This document shows, piece after piece, positions 12,001-23,403 of a DNA stretch of 64,000 nt. The position numbers and the translations under genes were made by a program. The stretch comes from Myotis daubentonii. Its lineage: Eukaryota > Chordata > Mammalia > Chiroptera > Vespertilionidae. Each line of letters opens with the position of its first letter. The stretch's first letter is position 1. The stretch is from NCBI RefSeq assembly GCF_963259705.1, contig NC_081851.1, forward strand, positions 10,886,145 through 10,950,144. The letters are read 5' to 3'. The notes below the pieces were generated by a model, which was not told the DNA's origin, searched no databases, and was given only the letters and a program-made list of their open reading frames with translations.

Positions 12001-12200
12001 NNNNNNNNNNNNNNNNNNNNNNNNNNNNNNNNNNNNNNNNNNNNNNNNNNNNNNNNNNNNNNNNNNNNNNNNNNNNNNNNNNNNNNNNNNNNNNNNNNNN
12101 NNNNNNNNNNNNNNNNNNNNNNNNNNNNNNNNNNNNNNNNNNNNNNNNNNNNNNNNNNNNNNNNNNNNNNNNNNNNNNNNNNNNNNNNNNNNNNNNNNNN
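12001..12200. other. Assembly gap (200 N)
   Basis: Exactly 200 unknown bases, likely a placeholder of arbitrary size. It sits directly against a minisatellite, so the missing sequence is probably more of that repeat. Confidence 0.98.
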
Positions 12201-12617
12201 AGCCAGCAGTGGGCGCAGCCAGCAGTGGGCGCAGCCAGCAGTGGGGCGCAGCCGGCAGTGGGCGCAGCCAGGAGGGGCGCAGCCAGCAGTGGAAGCAGCC
12301 AGCAGTGGGCGCAGCCAGCAGTGGAAGCAGCCAGCAGTGGGCCCAGCCAGCAGTGGGGCGCACCCAGCAGTGGGAGCAGCCAGCAGTGGGCGCAGCCAGC
12401 AGTGGGAGCAGCCAGCAGTGGGGCGCAGCCAGCAGCGGGAGCAGCCAGCAGCAGGAGCAGCCAGCAGTGGGGCGCAGCCTGAAGTGGGCGCAGCCTGCAG
12501 TGGGGCACAGCCTGCAGTGGGGCGCAGCCAGCAGTGGGCACAGCCAGCAGTGGGGCGCAGCCAGCAGTGGGAGCAGCCAGCAGTGGGCGCAGCCAGCAGT
12601 GGGCGCAGCCAGCAGCA
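12201..12617. repeat. 16-17-bp minisatellite, about 26 copies visible
   Basis: Units of AGCCAGCAGTGGGCGC with 15-17-bp variants (GGGGCGC, GGAGC, GGAAGC). The array starts at the N gap, so its real length is unknown. Frames through it read Ser/Gln/Ala/Gly-rich peptides that are not genes. Confidence 0.95.
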
Positions 12618-12751
12618 GAGGAAGAGGATGAAAAGCCAGTGGCTACATAAGTGTCTTTTTTCACTTGCTGGTTCTCTGGAATAAACATCAGCAGGTGCTA
12701 TAAATTTCTGTTTTGAAAATAACTTGCCTATACCTTGTCTTTAAAATATAT

Positions 12752-12985
12752 TCCAGCTCCGGACAGTGTGCGCAGTGGTTAGGGCATCGGCCCGTGGGCG
12801 AAAGGGCCGTGTGTTGGATTGCCGGTCAAGGGCACGTACCTGGGTTGCAGTGTGCCCCCGCCTCGGGCCAGGGTGCGTGCAGGTGGCTAGTCGGCGTCTC
12901 TCACATTGATGTTTCCTCCCCCTCCCTCTCCCTCCCGCCCCTCCACTCTCTGAAAAGCAGTGGGAATCCTCGGGTGAGGATTAGC
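12752..12985 (+). mobile_element. Ves-related SINE
   Basis: A tRNA-like head (GTGCGCAGTGGTTAGGGCAT), a B-box-like region, CAAGGGCACGTACCTGGGTT, a CT-rich body and the 3' motif CTCGGGTGAGGATTA. This 3' end matches the subfamily ending in GTGAGGATTAAC seen elsewhere in the window. Confidence 0.85.
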
Positions 12986-13453
12986 CAGTGAGTGCTGTGG
13001 ACAAGAGCGTCCCCCAGGCTGGGCAGCAGCGTCACTAGCCTCCGGACAGAGCAGCGGGAGGCGGAGCTCCTGAATCCCTGAAGCCCCGGTGCAGTCCAGT
13101 GAGACCAGGTGTCGGGACGCGACCTGTCCTGTGTCATGTTCCATGCTCACGGGAGCCGGAACCGTGTACAAACACAGCAGTGTGGGCAGAGCAGCCAGAC
13201 AGCGCCCCGCCGTGCCCGCCCCCGGCCCCGCCCCCCTGCGCCGAGCTGGCTCCGGCCCTCTCCCTGGCGGGAGGGGAGCATTTACAGAACCAGGTCACAT
13301 GGTGGGCACACAGGGAACCTCCACAAACTCAGACGTAGAGGCTTTACAGGCACAGTTTTCCCTGTTACCCAGTGAAGTTAGAAAACAAATCATAAAAAGA
13401 CCCTCTCCAGAGTAACCCACGGAGTGACGTCGGCGGCTTAGCCAATCCGCTCT

Positions 13454-13581
13454 GTGCCACGCAGCCCCCCGTGCCACGCAGCCCCCCTGTGCCATGCAGC
13501 CTCCGTGTGCCACGCAGCCCCCGTGCCACGCAGCCCCCCCTAACCACGCAGCCCCCCGTGCCACACAACCCCCTGTGCCAT
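13454..13581. repeat. 16-18-bp minisatellite, about 8 copies
   Basis: Units of GTGCCACGCAGCCCCC with variants (GCCATGCAGCCTCC, CCACACAACCCC). Confidence 0.9.
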
Positions 13582-14797
13582 GAAGTGCCCGCGCAGGAGT
13601 GGCGGCAGGAAGGTGGATCCACCCGTGGCAGGATGGGGGCCTGCTCCCCAGCAGCCTGGGTTTTGGAATCAGGACACTCACCTTTCAGTGAGTCTAGCCT
13701 TGCTTTCCCCCTCCACTAATGAAATATTTAAACCCCAGCAAGGCCCTTCCCTCTCATCCCTGGAGAACAGGAGCCCCTGACCAGTTTATCACAATGGAAT
13801 TGGAGCTCAGGTCTTGTTTGTCAGCATCGGCCTCGCCCTGGGATGCCTTCTGTTAGCCACGCCGCACATCCTGCTCCTGCGGACGCTGCCGGCGGTGGAG
13901 GGAGCAGGTGAGGACCAGCTTCGTGAGGAGCCGGTTCTGGAGTTTGGATCCTAGCTCAGGCCCTTTCTCGCTTTGTGGGTTGGACCAGTGATTTCATTTC
14001 TCCTTGCCCAGGCTCCTCTTTGTTCAGTGTATCTGTGGGTAGATTCTATTTCGAAGGTTTGCTGTGAATCGCTGGTGAGCGAACATGACGACAGCCATCT
14101 CTCGGGTGCTGGGGATGCTGGTCTCCCGCCCGCATCCTGCACCCCGGGCACTCGGGCGGCAGCGTGGCTGGCCCACCCTCTGGAGAAGATGGGTGCTGAG
14201 CCAGCGCTCAGGGCTGCACAGGTGAACCTGGGTGCGTAGGGAAGTGGGAAGACAGCTTAATGAGCTTCCTCGGAGCTGGAAAGCCGCGGGGCTCCAGCGC
14301 GTGTCCCGCTGACGTGGTGCGAGTGGTGGCATGCCTGGGAAAAGCCACAGGATGCCACAGGTTCCTGCCAACGCCTGTCACCTCCTGGACGTCTGGCACG
14401 TCTTTTATCTACAACACAGCTTGAAACTTTAATAAAGAGTTTATATGGTATTTTAGTTGCTTCTGAGGCTGCTTCGTTGAGGCCTCCTAATGCAAATGCA
14501 CTATTTTTAAATATTTGCAAATAAACAACAAGAGGGGGAGCCTTGCAATGAATGAGGAAGCGCTCCTAGAAGTATTCCTTTTCTGTGCTGGCCATGGCAC
14601 CATCCCTCACTCATTGGTTTCCTGTGGCCGCCGCAGCAACTTGCCACAAACTCAGGGTCTCCGAGGAGCTGCGCCTTCGCCTCCGGCTTGCGTCACAGTG
14701 AGCACACACCTGGCCCGTCGGGTCACCAGGAACCTGCTGCCCAGAGGACTGTGCAGTGTGGGGAGGAGCCTAGTGAATCCTGACTGATGAGGAAGGG

Positions 14798-15154
14798 TTC
14801 CTGGGACACAGCCCACCTGCATGGCACAGTGTGCTGCAGCGCGAGGGTGTCGGTAACCACCCTGGGACACAGCCCACCTGCATGGCACAGTGTGCTGCAG
14901 CGCGGGTGTCGGTAACCACCCTGGGACACAGCCCACCTGCATGGCACAGTGTGCTGCAGCGCGGGTGTCGGTAATGACCCTGGGACACAGCCCACCTGCA
15001 TGGCACAGTGTGCTGCAGTGCGGGTGTCGGTAATGACCCTGGGACACTGCCCACCTGCATGGCACAGTGTGCTGCAGCGCGGGTGTCGGTAATGACCCTG
15101 GGACACAGCCCACCGGCATGGCAGTGTGCTGCAGCGCGGGTGTCAGTAACGACC
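14798..15154. repeat. ~60-bp minisatellite, 6 copies
   Basis: Units of 57-61 bp starting CCTGGGACACAGCCCACCTG and ending GGGTGTCGGTAA plus CCAC or TGAC. The two kinds of unit end separate the first copies from later ones. A long - strand frame through it is an artefact of the repeat. Confidence 0.95.
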
Positions 15155-16317
15155 GTGGTTCCCACCCTGTGCCCTCTGTGCTGCTGTGTGCACAGCTTCC
15201 TCCTGGCTCCTGCGTGAGGGCTGTCACTGCCTCTGTTATGGAGGAGGCAGCCGGGCCAAGGCCGAATGCAGGACTGGCGGGTCCCGTGGGTCGGGTGACA
15301 CTGAGCCCCACCCTCTGAGATACTGCATTATCGCGTCTCCTGAGCACCTGGGAGGCTGGGCAGGGACTGGTATTCCGCTTCCCAGAAGAAGCTGGAGTCC
15401 GGGGTGGACACACAGGGTTCAGCTGAGCGTTCAGATTCTTGACTCAGGTCCTCTCTTTGCCATTATGGCCGAGTGGTTCAGCTTGACCCCGAGACCTCTG
15501 TGGAAATGTCTGTGACTGTTTCTGGATGTTGCAGGAGCACAGGCTGTCATGAGGAGCAGGTAACCCAGCGGGATGCAGTTCGCAGGATCATGTTTAGGAT
15601 GAAAATCGGGCCTAGAAACAGTTCCCCAGCTCTCGGGGAAACCTGCACGCTTGCCCAACCTCCACCGGCCTGCCCAGCCCTGTTGGCAACGAGAAGGACT
15701 CGGCGTTGGCCGGAATGCAGTGCTGGTGTGGGGCGAGGTGGGGGTGCTTTACTGCACATTGAAATGGCTTTAATGAGGAAACATCCAGAAATACATCCTG
15801 TTTACTCTTTAAGTTACCCACAGGAGTCTTGTATCCATTCTGCTTAGTGATCCCACCTAGTTCCTGCCTACGCCTGGGCAGCCCTTCAGCAGCCCCTGCT
15901 TTGTGGCCCCTGCATTTATTTGCCCCCTTCCCACCGGGCGCTCTTCTTTCCCACGTGCCCGGGCCCCTGAGGGCAGCAGCCTGGCGTTGGCAGCAGGAGC
16001 CTTGGGGCAGCTGTCCTGGGCCACAGCTCTGCTCCTGAGAATGGTGATGCGTCCTGGTTGACCAAGGAGGGCGCGCCTCCAGTCTCCTGACAGAACTCTT
16101 TCAATGAGGGTTTGGGGAAGTGTGGGATCAGGTATTAAGTTGAGTTTCAGAAGCGGAAGTGTGTGGATTGGTTGACCGTCAACCATGTACTTATGATTGC
16201 TCCAGTGGGGTGCTGTGATTGGCTGACAGTCAGCAGAGCTGGAGCGAGTGGTATTTGGTGGACCTGATGGGGTGAAAGAGCTGTTGATGGTAGCCTTCTG
16301 CAGTGCTGAGTAAGCAC

Positions 16318-17280
16318 TTGATCGGCCGGCTGCAGTGTAGTGAGGTGGCTGTTGATCGGCCGGCTGCAGTGGAGTGAGGTGGCTGTTGATCGGCCGGCTG
16401 CAGTGGAGTGAGGTGGCTGTTGATCGGCCGGCTGCAGTGGAGTGAGGTGGCTGTTGATCGGCCGGCTGCAGTGGAGTGAGGTGGCTGTTGATCGGCCGGC
16501 TGCAGTGGAGTGAGGTGGCTGTTGATCGGCCGGCTGCAGTGGAGTGAGGTGGCTGTTGATCGGCCGGCTGCAGTGGAGTGAGGTGGCTGTTGATCGGCCG
16601 GCTGCAGTGGAGTGAGGTGGCTGTTGATCGGCCGGCTGCAGTGGAGTGAGGTGGCTGTTGATCGGCCGGCTGCAGTGGAGTGAGCTGGCTGTTGATCCGC
16701 CGGCTGCAGTGGAGTGAGGTGGCTGTTGATCGGCCGGCTGCAGTGGAGTGAGGTGGCTGTTGATCGGCCGGCTGCAGTGGAGTGAGGTGGCTGTTGATCG
16801 GCCGGCTGCAGTGTAGTGAGGTGGCTGTTGATCCGCCGGCTGCAGTTCAGTGAGGTGGCTGTTGATCGGCCGGCTGCAGTGGAGTGAGGTGGCTGTTGAT
16901 TGGCCGGCTGCAGTGGAGTGAGGTGGCTGTTGATTGGCCGGCTGCAGTGGAGTGAGGTGGCTGTTGATTGGCCGGCTGCAGTGGAGTGAGGTGGCTGTTG
17001 ATCGGCCGGCTGCAGTGTAGTGAGGTGGCTGTTGATCCGCCGGCTGCAGTTCAGTGAGGTGGCTGTTGATCCGCCGGCTGCAGTGGAGTGAGGTGGCTGT
17101 TGATCGGCCGGCTGCAGTGGAGTGAGGTGGCTGTTGATTGGCCGGCTGCAGTGGAGTGAGGTGGCTGTTGATCGGCCGGCTGCAGTGGAGTGAGGTGGCT
17201 GTTGATCCGCCGGCTGCAGTTCAGTGAGGTGGCTGTTGATCGGCCGGCTGCAGTGCAGTGAGGTGGCTGTTGATCGGGCG
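16318..17280. repeat. 34-bp minisatellite, about 28 copies, higher-order structure
   Basis: Units of 34 bp: GGCTGTTGATCGGCCGGCTG then CAGTGGAGTGAGGT. Most copies are identical. Variants (GTGTAG, CCGCCGG, TTCAG, TTGGCC) recur in order: the pair GTGTAG followed by CCGCC/TTCAG occurs at 16811 and again at 17015, exactly 204 bp (6 units) apart, indicating a block duplication. Confidence 0.97.
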
Positions 17281-18254
17281 GCCCCTGAAGCTTTTTACTT
17301 TGACTGGAAGCTGTCACAAGTCCCTTAGAATAGGGTTAAACCCACTGCTATAGCTAAGGAGCACCAGCCGTTGCCTAGGAACTTTGTGCTTTCACTGACT
17401 TAGAATCCTAGGTTTACTGGGTTGAAATAAATCTATCAAATCACAGACCACACATTAGACCCTCACCCACCCACCCACCCAGAGTGGGCACAGGAGCCCA
17501 GGTTTGGGAGCCGACGGACCTGGGCTCAGCCCTGACTCTCCTTTAACAAGTCACTCAGTCCCTGTGACACTGTCTCCTGAAGGGCACCCCCACCCTCCGA
17601 AACGGGGAGTTGTGTTGACTGAGTGACTGAGTGAGTTCATGTGTGTCAGGTTCCGGCTTACGCTCACATTTACTTTCGTAAACCGGACATTTGAGGGGTC
17701 GTTCCAGCCCCGGGTCTGGCGACCAGGCGTGCAGCCCGTGACTCAGGTCCCTGCCCCGGCCATGAGGGTTACAGGTTGTAACATCCAAGCACAGGTCTCG
17801 CTCCTGGAGGTGCTGCTCGTTGCTCTGGGGGAGCCCAGGCACCCGCATTCTTCAAGCTCCCCTGTGGTGTCCCCAGTGCACTGCAATGGCCACGCCGGCC
17901 AGCTCCACACCCAGAGTCTTGCAGGAGATGAACATGTTGCTTTGATTGGTCTTAAGCGCTGTGCTTTTCTTCTTAAAAGCTCTTCTGAAAATTGTGGAGT
18001 TAAGAAAAAACCTGATTTAAATGGGATATTCTCTGAGTCCCATTCCTATTATTGCTCTCATTATTATTAAAAGACAAAAACAAACAAAACTACCTTATGA
18101 CTTTCAAAATCTAAGCCGACAGGAAGCCGGATCATGATGGAGACAGCGGTGGGCTTGGGCTCCGGAAGCAGTTCGGAGTTGTCTGCCTAAAGGAAATGAG
18201 CGTGGTGTGAGCTCCGTCCTGTCGGTTGGCGTGTACATTATGCATACGTTTTAT

Positions 18255-18605
18255 TAAGGCCCGGTGCACGAGATTCGTGCACTGGGGGGGGGGGTGGTGC
18301 TCCTCAGCCCAGCCTGCGCCCTCTCGTAGTCCAGAAGTCCTCAGGGGATGTCTGGCTGATGGCTTAGGCCCCTAAGCCCTCAGTCAGATGTCCTTAGCGC
18401 TGCCGCGGAGGCGGGAGAGGCCACCACCACTGCAGTTGCTGCTGAGCCCTGCTTCTGGCTGAGCAGCACTTGCCCTGTGGGAGCGCACTGACTATGGGGG
18501 CAGCTCCTGCATTGAGCGTCTGCCCCCTGGCGGTCATTGCGCATCATAGCTACTGGTCGCTCCACTGTTCAGTTGATTTTCATATTAGCCTTTTATTACA
18601 TAGGA
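18255..18605 (-). mobile_element. HeliBat-type Helitron
   Basis: The - strand starts TCCTATGTAATAAAAGGCT and ends in the hairpin GCACGAATCTCGTGC followed by ACCGGGCC. The terminal CTAG has degenerated (CTTAA). The body shares CTGCCCCCTGG motifs with the Helitron at 1313-2359. Confidence 0.85.
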
Positions 18606-19599
18606 TTGCCTCCTTCCCAAAAGGTTTATTATCTCTAAGTTTTGAACTTAATTTATAACAGAGGAGACCGTCATTCCTTGTAAACTTCTACAGCATCTGG
18701 TAGAAAGCGTCGTGCTATCTAACATCGTCTTCATGCCTCCAAGGCCTCAAAGCGCACAGGTTGCCCCCCTGTAACATAACGGGACCCCCTTTTTGTCAGA
18801 GAGGAACAGGGTTTTAGTTAGTGGCCTTCCCACTATTCCTTTCTTTCTAGTTTTGAGGGAACCTCTAGTCGGTTGAAGGACTGCATATTGAATTTTCTTG
18901 CTGAAAAACGACTGGCCCGCATTGTACCTGAGAAGGGTGGCGCTGTTGATGCTTACACTCATCTTAGTCATGCAGGTGTCCCTTTGCTCTTCCTACTTCC
19001 AGGATGGACTTCACCTTGTATTCGTGGCTGTTAATTCACCTTTTACTTTGGAATCGTGTGTGCACAGCTCACCCTCGGTGTGGCGCACTTTACGGGACTA
19101 GAGTACTGTGCGGAGTTGTTTCCCGGAGCCAGGTCTCTGTGCTCTGCCAGTCCCCACCCCGCCCCGCCTGCAGTTGGAATTGTTGAAGGAAAAGTTAGTC
19201 ATGGCACTTGTAAAGCACCGCAGGGCGTACTCTGCAGGGGCTACTGCATGCGAGTTTGGCAGGTGGGGGTGAGGGGACTGAGCTCAACTCCCGACCCAGG
19301 AAGGAGAAGGGGAGCCTGCAGCCTGGAGCAGGTGGGAGAGGGGCGTGCACAGCCCGGAGGAGAGGGAAGGCATCTGGCCGAACGGACCAGCCGGGCTCTT
19401 CCTGAAGGCGGCCGGGTGGTCAGGCTGAAGCTGGCTGAGGGGGCGGATTCTGGCTAAACCCGCGTAGGCTGATTCTTGTTAAAACTGAGCAACGCAAAGA
19501 TGCATCTGGAAGTACGAGTCGCGGCTGGTTGGGGAAGGGGATCCAGAGGGGCCTGGCTGAGTTTGGTGAAAGGGGCCTCTGTGGGGGAGACCTGGTGTG

Positions 19600-20087
19600 G
19601 CCTCCCGGGTGGCTTCTTTCACTTCGTAACGCCGTCGAGGCTTCTCCACGTGTTTCCAGGGCTCGGTAGCTCGTTTCTTTTTATCGCGTTAGCTGGATGG
19701 ACCACCATTTAGTTATCGGTTCATCTACTGAAGGACACCTTGATTGCTTCCAAACATTGGCGATTATGAACAGAGCTGCTGTAGACATCCATGTGCAGGT
19801 TTCAAGAATAACTTTATGTTTATTAAAAAGTCGCAAAGGTAGTGCAAAGCATTCCTGTGTACCTGTCCCCTTCCCCCAGCTCTCCTGGTATTAACATCTT
19901 CTGTACCCACGGCACACCTGGCCACGGCACAGCTGGCCACGGCACACCTGGCAGAGCTAAGCAAGTGACATTGGCACACCCCTGGTAACTGGACTTTATC
20001 TGAATGTCACCAGGGTTTCCCTCCTTTTCTTTTTCTGTTTCAGGATCCAGTGCAGGAACACGGTGCATTAGTACCACGTTTATTTTC
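19600..20087 (-). mobile_element. Ancient L1 fragments
   Basis: 19600-19800 resembles the - strand of an L1 ORF2/3' UTR (TCATCTACTGAAGGACACCT, GATTATGAACAGAGCTGCTG). 19805-20087 resembles an L1M 3' UTR (TATTAACATCTTCTG, CAGGATCCAGTGCAGGA). A small 18-bp triplet repeat (CCACGGCACACCTGG) lies at 19908-19952. Confidence 0.55.
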
Positions 20088-20489
20088 ATTTTAGTTTATA
20101 GGAAGAGCTTGAGTGTGTGTGTTTTATTAATTATATTCATAAAATTCAGCGTATACTAAGGCAGGGGATGTAAGCATCAGGTGTAGGAGCTGGTGCTTAG
20201 TCAGATGAACACATTAGTTATGAAATCGTTGCTTAGAACATTTTGGGGACCTGTTTTTGTCTTTGGCAGAGCGTGCAGGAGTCCCAGGGTCCCAAGTCAA
20301 GGTCTGGTTTTAAGGCTGCTGGTTCCAGACAGAATCCCGAAGCTATGGAAGGCAGGCCGTGTCAGGGTTGAGTGCCCCAGACCCTGGAGGACAGCTGCCA
20401 AGTGGCAACAAAAGCTGTCAGGCGCACCCTGTTGCAGGCTGATGCCGGGGACGTGTCTGGTTGGTCTCTGACGCGCTGCTCTGCCGCAG

Positions 20490-20505
20490 GGGGACCACAT
20501 GAAAG
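20490..20505 (+). other. NCK2: NCK2 5' UTR end in first coding exon
   Basis: The 3' splice site ends with AG at 20488-20489 after a pyrimidine-rich stretch, so only 16 nt of this exon are untranslated. They contain an upstream AUG at 20499, out of frame with NCK2. The NCK2 start at 20506 has A at -3, an acceptable context; the upstream AUG has C at -3, a weaker one. The remaining 5' UTR must come from one or more exons further 5' that I could not identify. Confidence 0.8.
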
Positions 20506-20731
20506 ATGACAGAGGAGGTCATCGTGATCGCCAAGTGGGACTACACGGCCCAGCAGGACCAGGAGCTGGACATCAAGAAGAACGAGCGCCTGTGGCTGCT
20601 GGACGACTCCAAGACGTGGTGGCGGGTGCGCAACGCCGCCAACAGGACGGGCTACGTGCCGTCCAACTACGTGGAGAGGAAGAACAGCCTGAAGAAGGGC
20701 TCCCTGGTCAAGAACCTGAAGGACACGCTAG
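20506..20731 (+). CDS. NCK2: NCK2 coding exon 1: first SH3 domain
   Basis: Encodes residues 1-75 and the first base of codon 76 of the adaptor NCK2, a cytoplasmic protein without catalytic activity that couples phosphotyrosine signals to actin regulators. The SH3-1 domain spans about residues 4-58. The ALYDY-like motif reads AKWDY (9-13), an acidic RT loop follows, then the WW pair at 38-39 and the GYVPSNYVE strand at 49-57, with Pro52 and Tyr55 lining the PxxP groove. A basic stretch ([10 protein letters not shown]) leads into the linker. The donor is GT at 20732-20733 in a strong GTGAGT context, giving a phase 1 intron. The sequence fits NCK2 rather than NCK1 through the [18 protein letters not shown] and NLKDTLG stretches. 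This is recalled family knowledge, not an alignment. The start was chosen because it fits the known N-terminus [13 protein letters not shown]. Confidence 0.97.
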
Positions 20732-21986
20732 GTGAGTGCTCGCGGCCGGGACCCAGGTTAGAGCGAGGAAGCCCGGTGGGTGCTCTCTGAGGAGAGAGTT
20801 CATCATTTGTGTTAAAAAGAAAAAAGTTTGTTTTAAATGTTGACATCATTCTAGTTTCCTTTTTTAACCTCTGAGAAAGAAGAGACTGGATGGAGAGGTA
20901 GCACGTTTGTCATTTCCGTGAGATTTCCGAGTGTGGAGTCAGGTGTAAACTGCTCCCCCTGCTCCTCTCGGGCTCCCACCTGCGGGCGGGCCTGGAGGGC
21001 AGTCCCTCCCCCGGAAGTGCCCACTCTGCTGTTGCCGCACAGATCTCCTCCCCGACGAGCCTGTCCATCCGCGCTGTGCATGGGGAGGAGCGGGGAGGAG
21101 CACCTTGGACACGGGTGACTTTCACACCACAGTCCTGGGCAGGTTAGCTCAGTCGGCAATGGGGCGAGCACCGCTGTGATGTCCCAGGCCATCGGGTCAC
21201 CCAGTGGGGACTGCTGGGGCTCAGCTCTGGTGGCGTCGGCCAGCGGCCAGCTTTCTCCCCACGTCCTTTCTCTTCTCCAGGTCGGAGATGGGAGGGACCA
21301 CCTTGAATCACCTGAAGTGAAGGGACCAGCCTTGCCTTTGTATTTTGTGTGCGCATCAGGCTTGCTTGCAGTAGTTATCGCTTCAGATTATGTGAAAAAG
21401 TATCTTTGAGGGCCTTTCTGAGAATAAGTGAACTGACCTGCCGTTAAACAAAGTGATTGTTGCCTCCTCCCGTGATACCAGGTGGCTGTGTCTGAGGCTG
21501 CTGGTTATCGCTGGAGCGTGTGCTATTGAAATAAGTCAGTATTACCACCCGTGCTATGTTTACTTGAGTTTTTCCTTTTTATCTTTAACAAGAGCATATT
21601 CTTTTCATTTAGGGGAGAGGATGACCGGTGGGAAAACTGAGCATTATACACGGAATGCATTGGGTATTGCAAAGTATTTGTCTTTATTTTATGCAATCTT
21701 GAAAAGTCTCATTCTTCAAAACCATATAAAGCCTGCATTAACGGGCGGTGTTTTGTGCTGTGGATTAGGTTATGCCCAGGCCTGGAGAAGCGGAACGCGG
21801 GCCTGTGTGGGTCACGCCAGCTCGCCAGCTGTCTGAGATTCGGAGTCTGATAGAGAAACCCCCTTTTTCATGAGCAATCTGACTCTCTCCCACTAAACTG
21901 ACAGCTCTTTGTCTTTGTTCTCCAAGCAAGGCACTGGAAAGAAACATTGTTGTCCTATGCTTATAACTCTTAATTAAAGAAATGTT

Positions 21987-22213
21987 GCCGAAACCGGTTT
22001 GGCTCAGTGAATAGAGCGTCGGCCTGCGGACTGAAAGGTCCTAGGTTCGATTCCGGACAAGGGCATGTACCTGGGTTGTGGGCACATCCCCAGTAGGGGG
22101 TGTGCAGGAGGCGGCTGATCGATGTTTCTCTCTCATCGATGTTTCTAACTCTCTATCTCTCTCCCTTCCTCTCTGTAAAAAAATCAATAAAATATATTTT
22201 TTTTAAAAAAAGG
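21987..22213 (+). mobile_element. Ves-type SINE
   Basis: A well-preserved + strand copy: ACCGGTTTGGCTCAGTGAAT head, GGTTCGATTCC B box, CCCCAGTAGGGGGTGTGC body, a pair of ATCGATGTTTCT repeats, CT-rich stretch, AATCAATAAAATATATTT tail. Confidence 0.95.
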
Positions 22214-22408
22214 AATGTAGGCTGCATGAATAGGTAAAAACTTAAAAAGTGCCTGAGCTTAATTTTATTTATTTTTTCCAATTTCAGCTTTTCACCTACC
22301 AAAGTGCCTTTAAAAAAATTTTTTTTGGTTCTACTAAACATTGTTGACCTGTTTTGTCTTCCTTCTTACCCATTTTTAAAAAATATGTTGTCAAGATTCT
22401 AGTGCAGA

Positions 22409-22636
22409 GCTAGGCCTGCGTGGCTCAGTGGTTGAGCATCAACCTATGAACCAGGAGCTCACGGTTTGATTCCCCATCAGGGCACATGCCTGGGTGGTGG
22501 GCTTGATCCCCAGTGGGGGGTGTGCAGGAGGCAGCGATCAATGATTATCTCTCATCACTGATGTTTCTATCTCTCCATCTCCCTTCCTCTCTGAAATCAA
22601 TAAAATATATTAAATTTAAAAAAGAAAGAAAGAAAA
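22409..22636 (+). mobile_element. Ves-type SINE with 15-bp target duplication
   Basis: Head CCTGCGTGGCTCAGTGGTTG, B-box-like GGTTTGATTCC, tail AATCAATAAAATATATT. Flanking repeats AGATTCTAGTGCAGA (22394-22408) and AGATTCTAGCGCAGA (22637-22651) differ at one base. Confidence 0.95.
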
Positions 22637-22902
22637 AGATTCTAGCGCAGAATGAAATGCCCAGAAATGGAACGAAATACCAGGAAGTAAAATAAGGCAA
22701 AGCAAGCCTTCTGACTTATCTAGAAATTCCCTTGAATCCTTGTTATTTTTTCCTTCAGTTTGTAGGAGAAGACAGAGCTTCAAATGGGAACTATTAACCA
22801 CAGCTTTTGCCCAGTGTTTAGTTTTTCACGAGCCGTGATCAGAGCTGTGACCAGTGCAGCGAGCTTGTGGACTGCGGAGGAGGCCGGCACCCCAGCCAGC
22901 CC

Positions 22903-22940
22903 TGGGGCTGGGGCTGGGGCTGGGGCTGGGGCTGGGCCTG
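22903..22940. repeat. (GGGGCT)n hexanucleotide repeat
   Basis: About five to six GGGGCT units, a potential G-quadruplex former and likely polymorphic. Confidence 0.9.
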
Positions 22941-23403
22941 GGCCCGCGGCCCCACCCCGACAGATGGCCACCCAGCTCTGCTGGAACACTGCTTCTAAGT
23001 CATCCAGTTCCATTTTTGGAGAACACAGATTGTTAGAAAGCTCTTCCTTAAATAGATTCAGAGCTTGCTTTTTGCTTTCTCCTGTGGCTCATCAGCCCTT
23101 GAGAGCTGCGCCGAGTGGGGGTGCCCTTCTGTGGAGGGACAGCTCTCGGCAGGCTGTCCACACAGGCACACGTGGCCTGGGACGCGTTCGTGCCCAGCAG
23201 AATATATTGTGAAAATACACGTGACATTGTATCTGCAGCATCCGTACCTGTTAGCAGCAGGTGACACTCAGAGTCTGAGGTTGCTATTTCCACCCCGCAG
23301 AGCACTGCTCCCCTTGTCGTATGTCTTTCTGTTTGGATGGATCCATCATGCTCTCAGAACCCTGCTTTTGTTGGGCAAAGACCTTGTTGCTTCGGCATGA
23401 GTT

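Larger units (their letters stand above)
1..20489 (+). other. NCK2: Sequence 5' of first NCK2 coding exon (intron/flank)
   Basis: By the known NCK2 layout this is most likely part of the large intron between the non-coding first exon(s) and the first coding exon. I found no protein gene here. Stretches where I recognise nothing beyond unique or ancient sequence: 691-934, 1061-1312, 2360-3210, 3755-5240, 5500-6060, 6280-8378, 8655-9725, 10765-11330, 13582-14797, 15155-16317, 17281-18254, 18606-19600 and 20090-20489. Block 7855-8030 is GC-rich with several CpGs (for example GGCCGCGG and GCGCGC), and 13195-13265 is C-rich with CpGs. Either could be a small CpG island, but nothing shows a promoter. 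Confidence 0.6.

Noticed and set aside
14652..15413. 253-codon - strand open frame
   Set aside because: It exists only because the ~60-bp repeat lacks stops in that frame; translated motif simply repeats.
16318..17280. CRISPR-like or satellite centromere array
   Set aside because: No spacers; under 1 kb and within a gene, so a minisatellite.
21138..21160. tRNA-like A-box sequence GTTAGCTCAGTCGG
   Set aside because: No matching B box or cloverleaf follows; likely chance or a SINE remnant.
21987..22070. tRNA gene candidate
   Set aside because: The A and B box motifs belong to a Ves SINE with a full SINE body and tail.
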